Source: TH-plancto1 sp031431195
GTDB taxonomy: Bacteria > Planctomycetota > Planctomycetia > Planctomycetales > Planctomycetaceae
Assembly (NCBI GenBank): GCA_031431195.1
Contig: JANPCU010000120.1
Location: 1-6,077 of the forward strand
Length of the DNA stretch: 6,077 nt
Direction: 5' to 3'
This document shows positions 6,041 to 6,077 of the stretch, one piece after another. Position 1 is the stretch's first letter, and each line of letters starts with the position of its first letter. The notes under the pieces were generated by a model. It was not told where the DNA came from and did no database searches. It was given only the letters and a program-made list of their open reading frames with translations. A program made the translations under genes and the position numbers.

Positions 6041-6077
6041 CCGGGCACCCCCGGCCCGCCCCCGCGGGCCCCCCGGG
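5991..6077. other. Abnormal G/C homopolymer tail at the window end, probable sequence artefact
   Basis: Only 7 of 87 bases are A or T, and the last 30 contain none, with runs of up to eight G. The rest of the window is moderately GC-rich. CCGCGGGGG at 6023-6031 is the reverse complement of CCCCCGCGG at 6059-6067. Translation gives only Pro/Arg/Gly/Ala-rich sequence, unlike the clean membrane protein beginning at about 5968. Poor base calls or a contig-end fold-back fit best; a genuine extreme-GC linker is possible. Confidence 0.6.

Noticed and set aside
6023..6067. Nine-base inverted repeat at the window end as a terminator or phage/plasmid end
   Set aside because: It lies in near-pure G/C sequence where such matches arise easily, and the stretch itself is likely an artefact.

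Overview
The window looks like one end of a contig from a member of the Planctomycetota, probably environmental. The assignment rests on protein architecture, not on a database search. A very long membrane-anchored protein combines leucine-rich repeats (LRRs) of the type LxxLxLxxTxVTDAGL with a formylglycine-generating-enzyme-like (FGE-sulfatase) domain. That domain opens with LGVPVEYTNSLGMQF and ends IGFRVSLSVDAVRQALK, which is typical of large planctomycete proteins. Overall composition is moderately GC-rich, except for an abnormal right end of almost pure G/C.

Layout: both confident genes are on the minus strand and are read from right to left. Positions 5991-6077 are a homopolymer-rich G/C tail that is probably poor sequence, so the 5' end of the large gene is not reliable. 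From about 5985 down to 668 runs a single open frame of about 1,790 codons. In order it contains three predicted membrane helices, LRR block A1 (8 repeats), LRR block A2 (10 repeats), an FGE-like domain, and LRR blocks B1 and B2. B1 and B2 are an exact-length 981-bp tandem duplication. After a gap of about 200 bases (471-667), 75-470 encodes a 131-residue protein that closely resembles the association (hub) domain of animal Ca2+/calmodulin-dependent kinase II. The gap holds a candidate promoter, a small dyad and one doubtful 43-codon ORF that starts at a TAATG junction. Positions 1-74 hold only flanking sequence with a weak stem-loop.

How the parts may work together (inference): the large protein is probably an envelope protein whose C-terminal 1,600 residues lie outside the cytoplasmic membrane and bind a ligand or partner. 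Its FGE-like fold lacks one of the two catalytic cysteines of true FGE, so a binding or structural role is as likely as catalysis. Related planctomycete proteins often carry a Ser/Thr kinase domain before the membrane segments. If that holds here, the kinase part lies beyond the window, and a hub-like protein encoded just downstream would be a notable neighbour. No RNA genes, CRISPR arrays, insertion sequences or attachment sites were seen.
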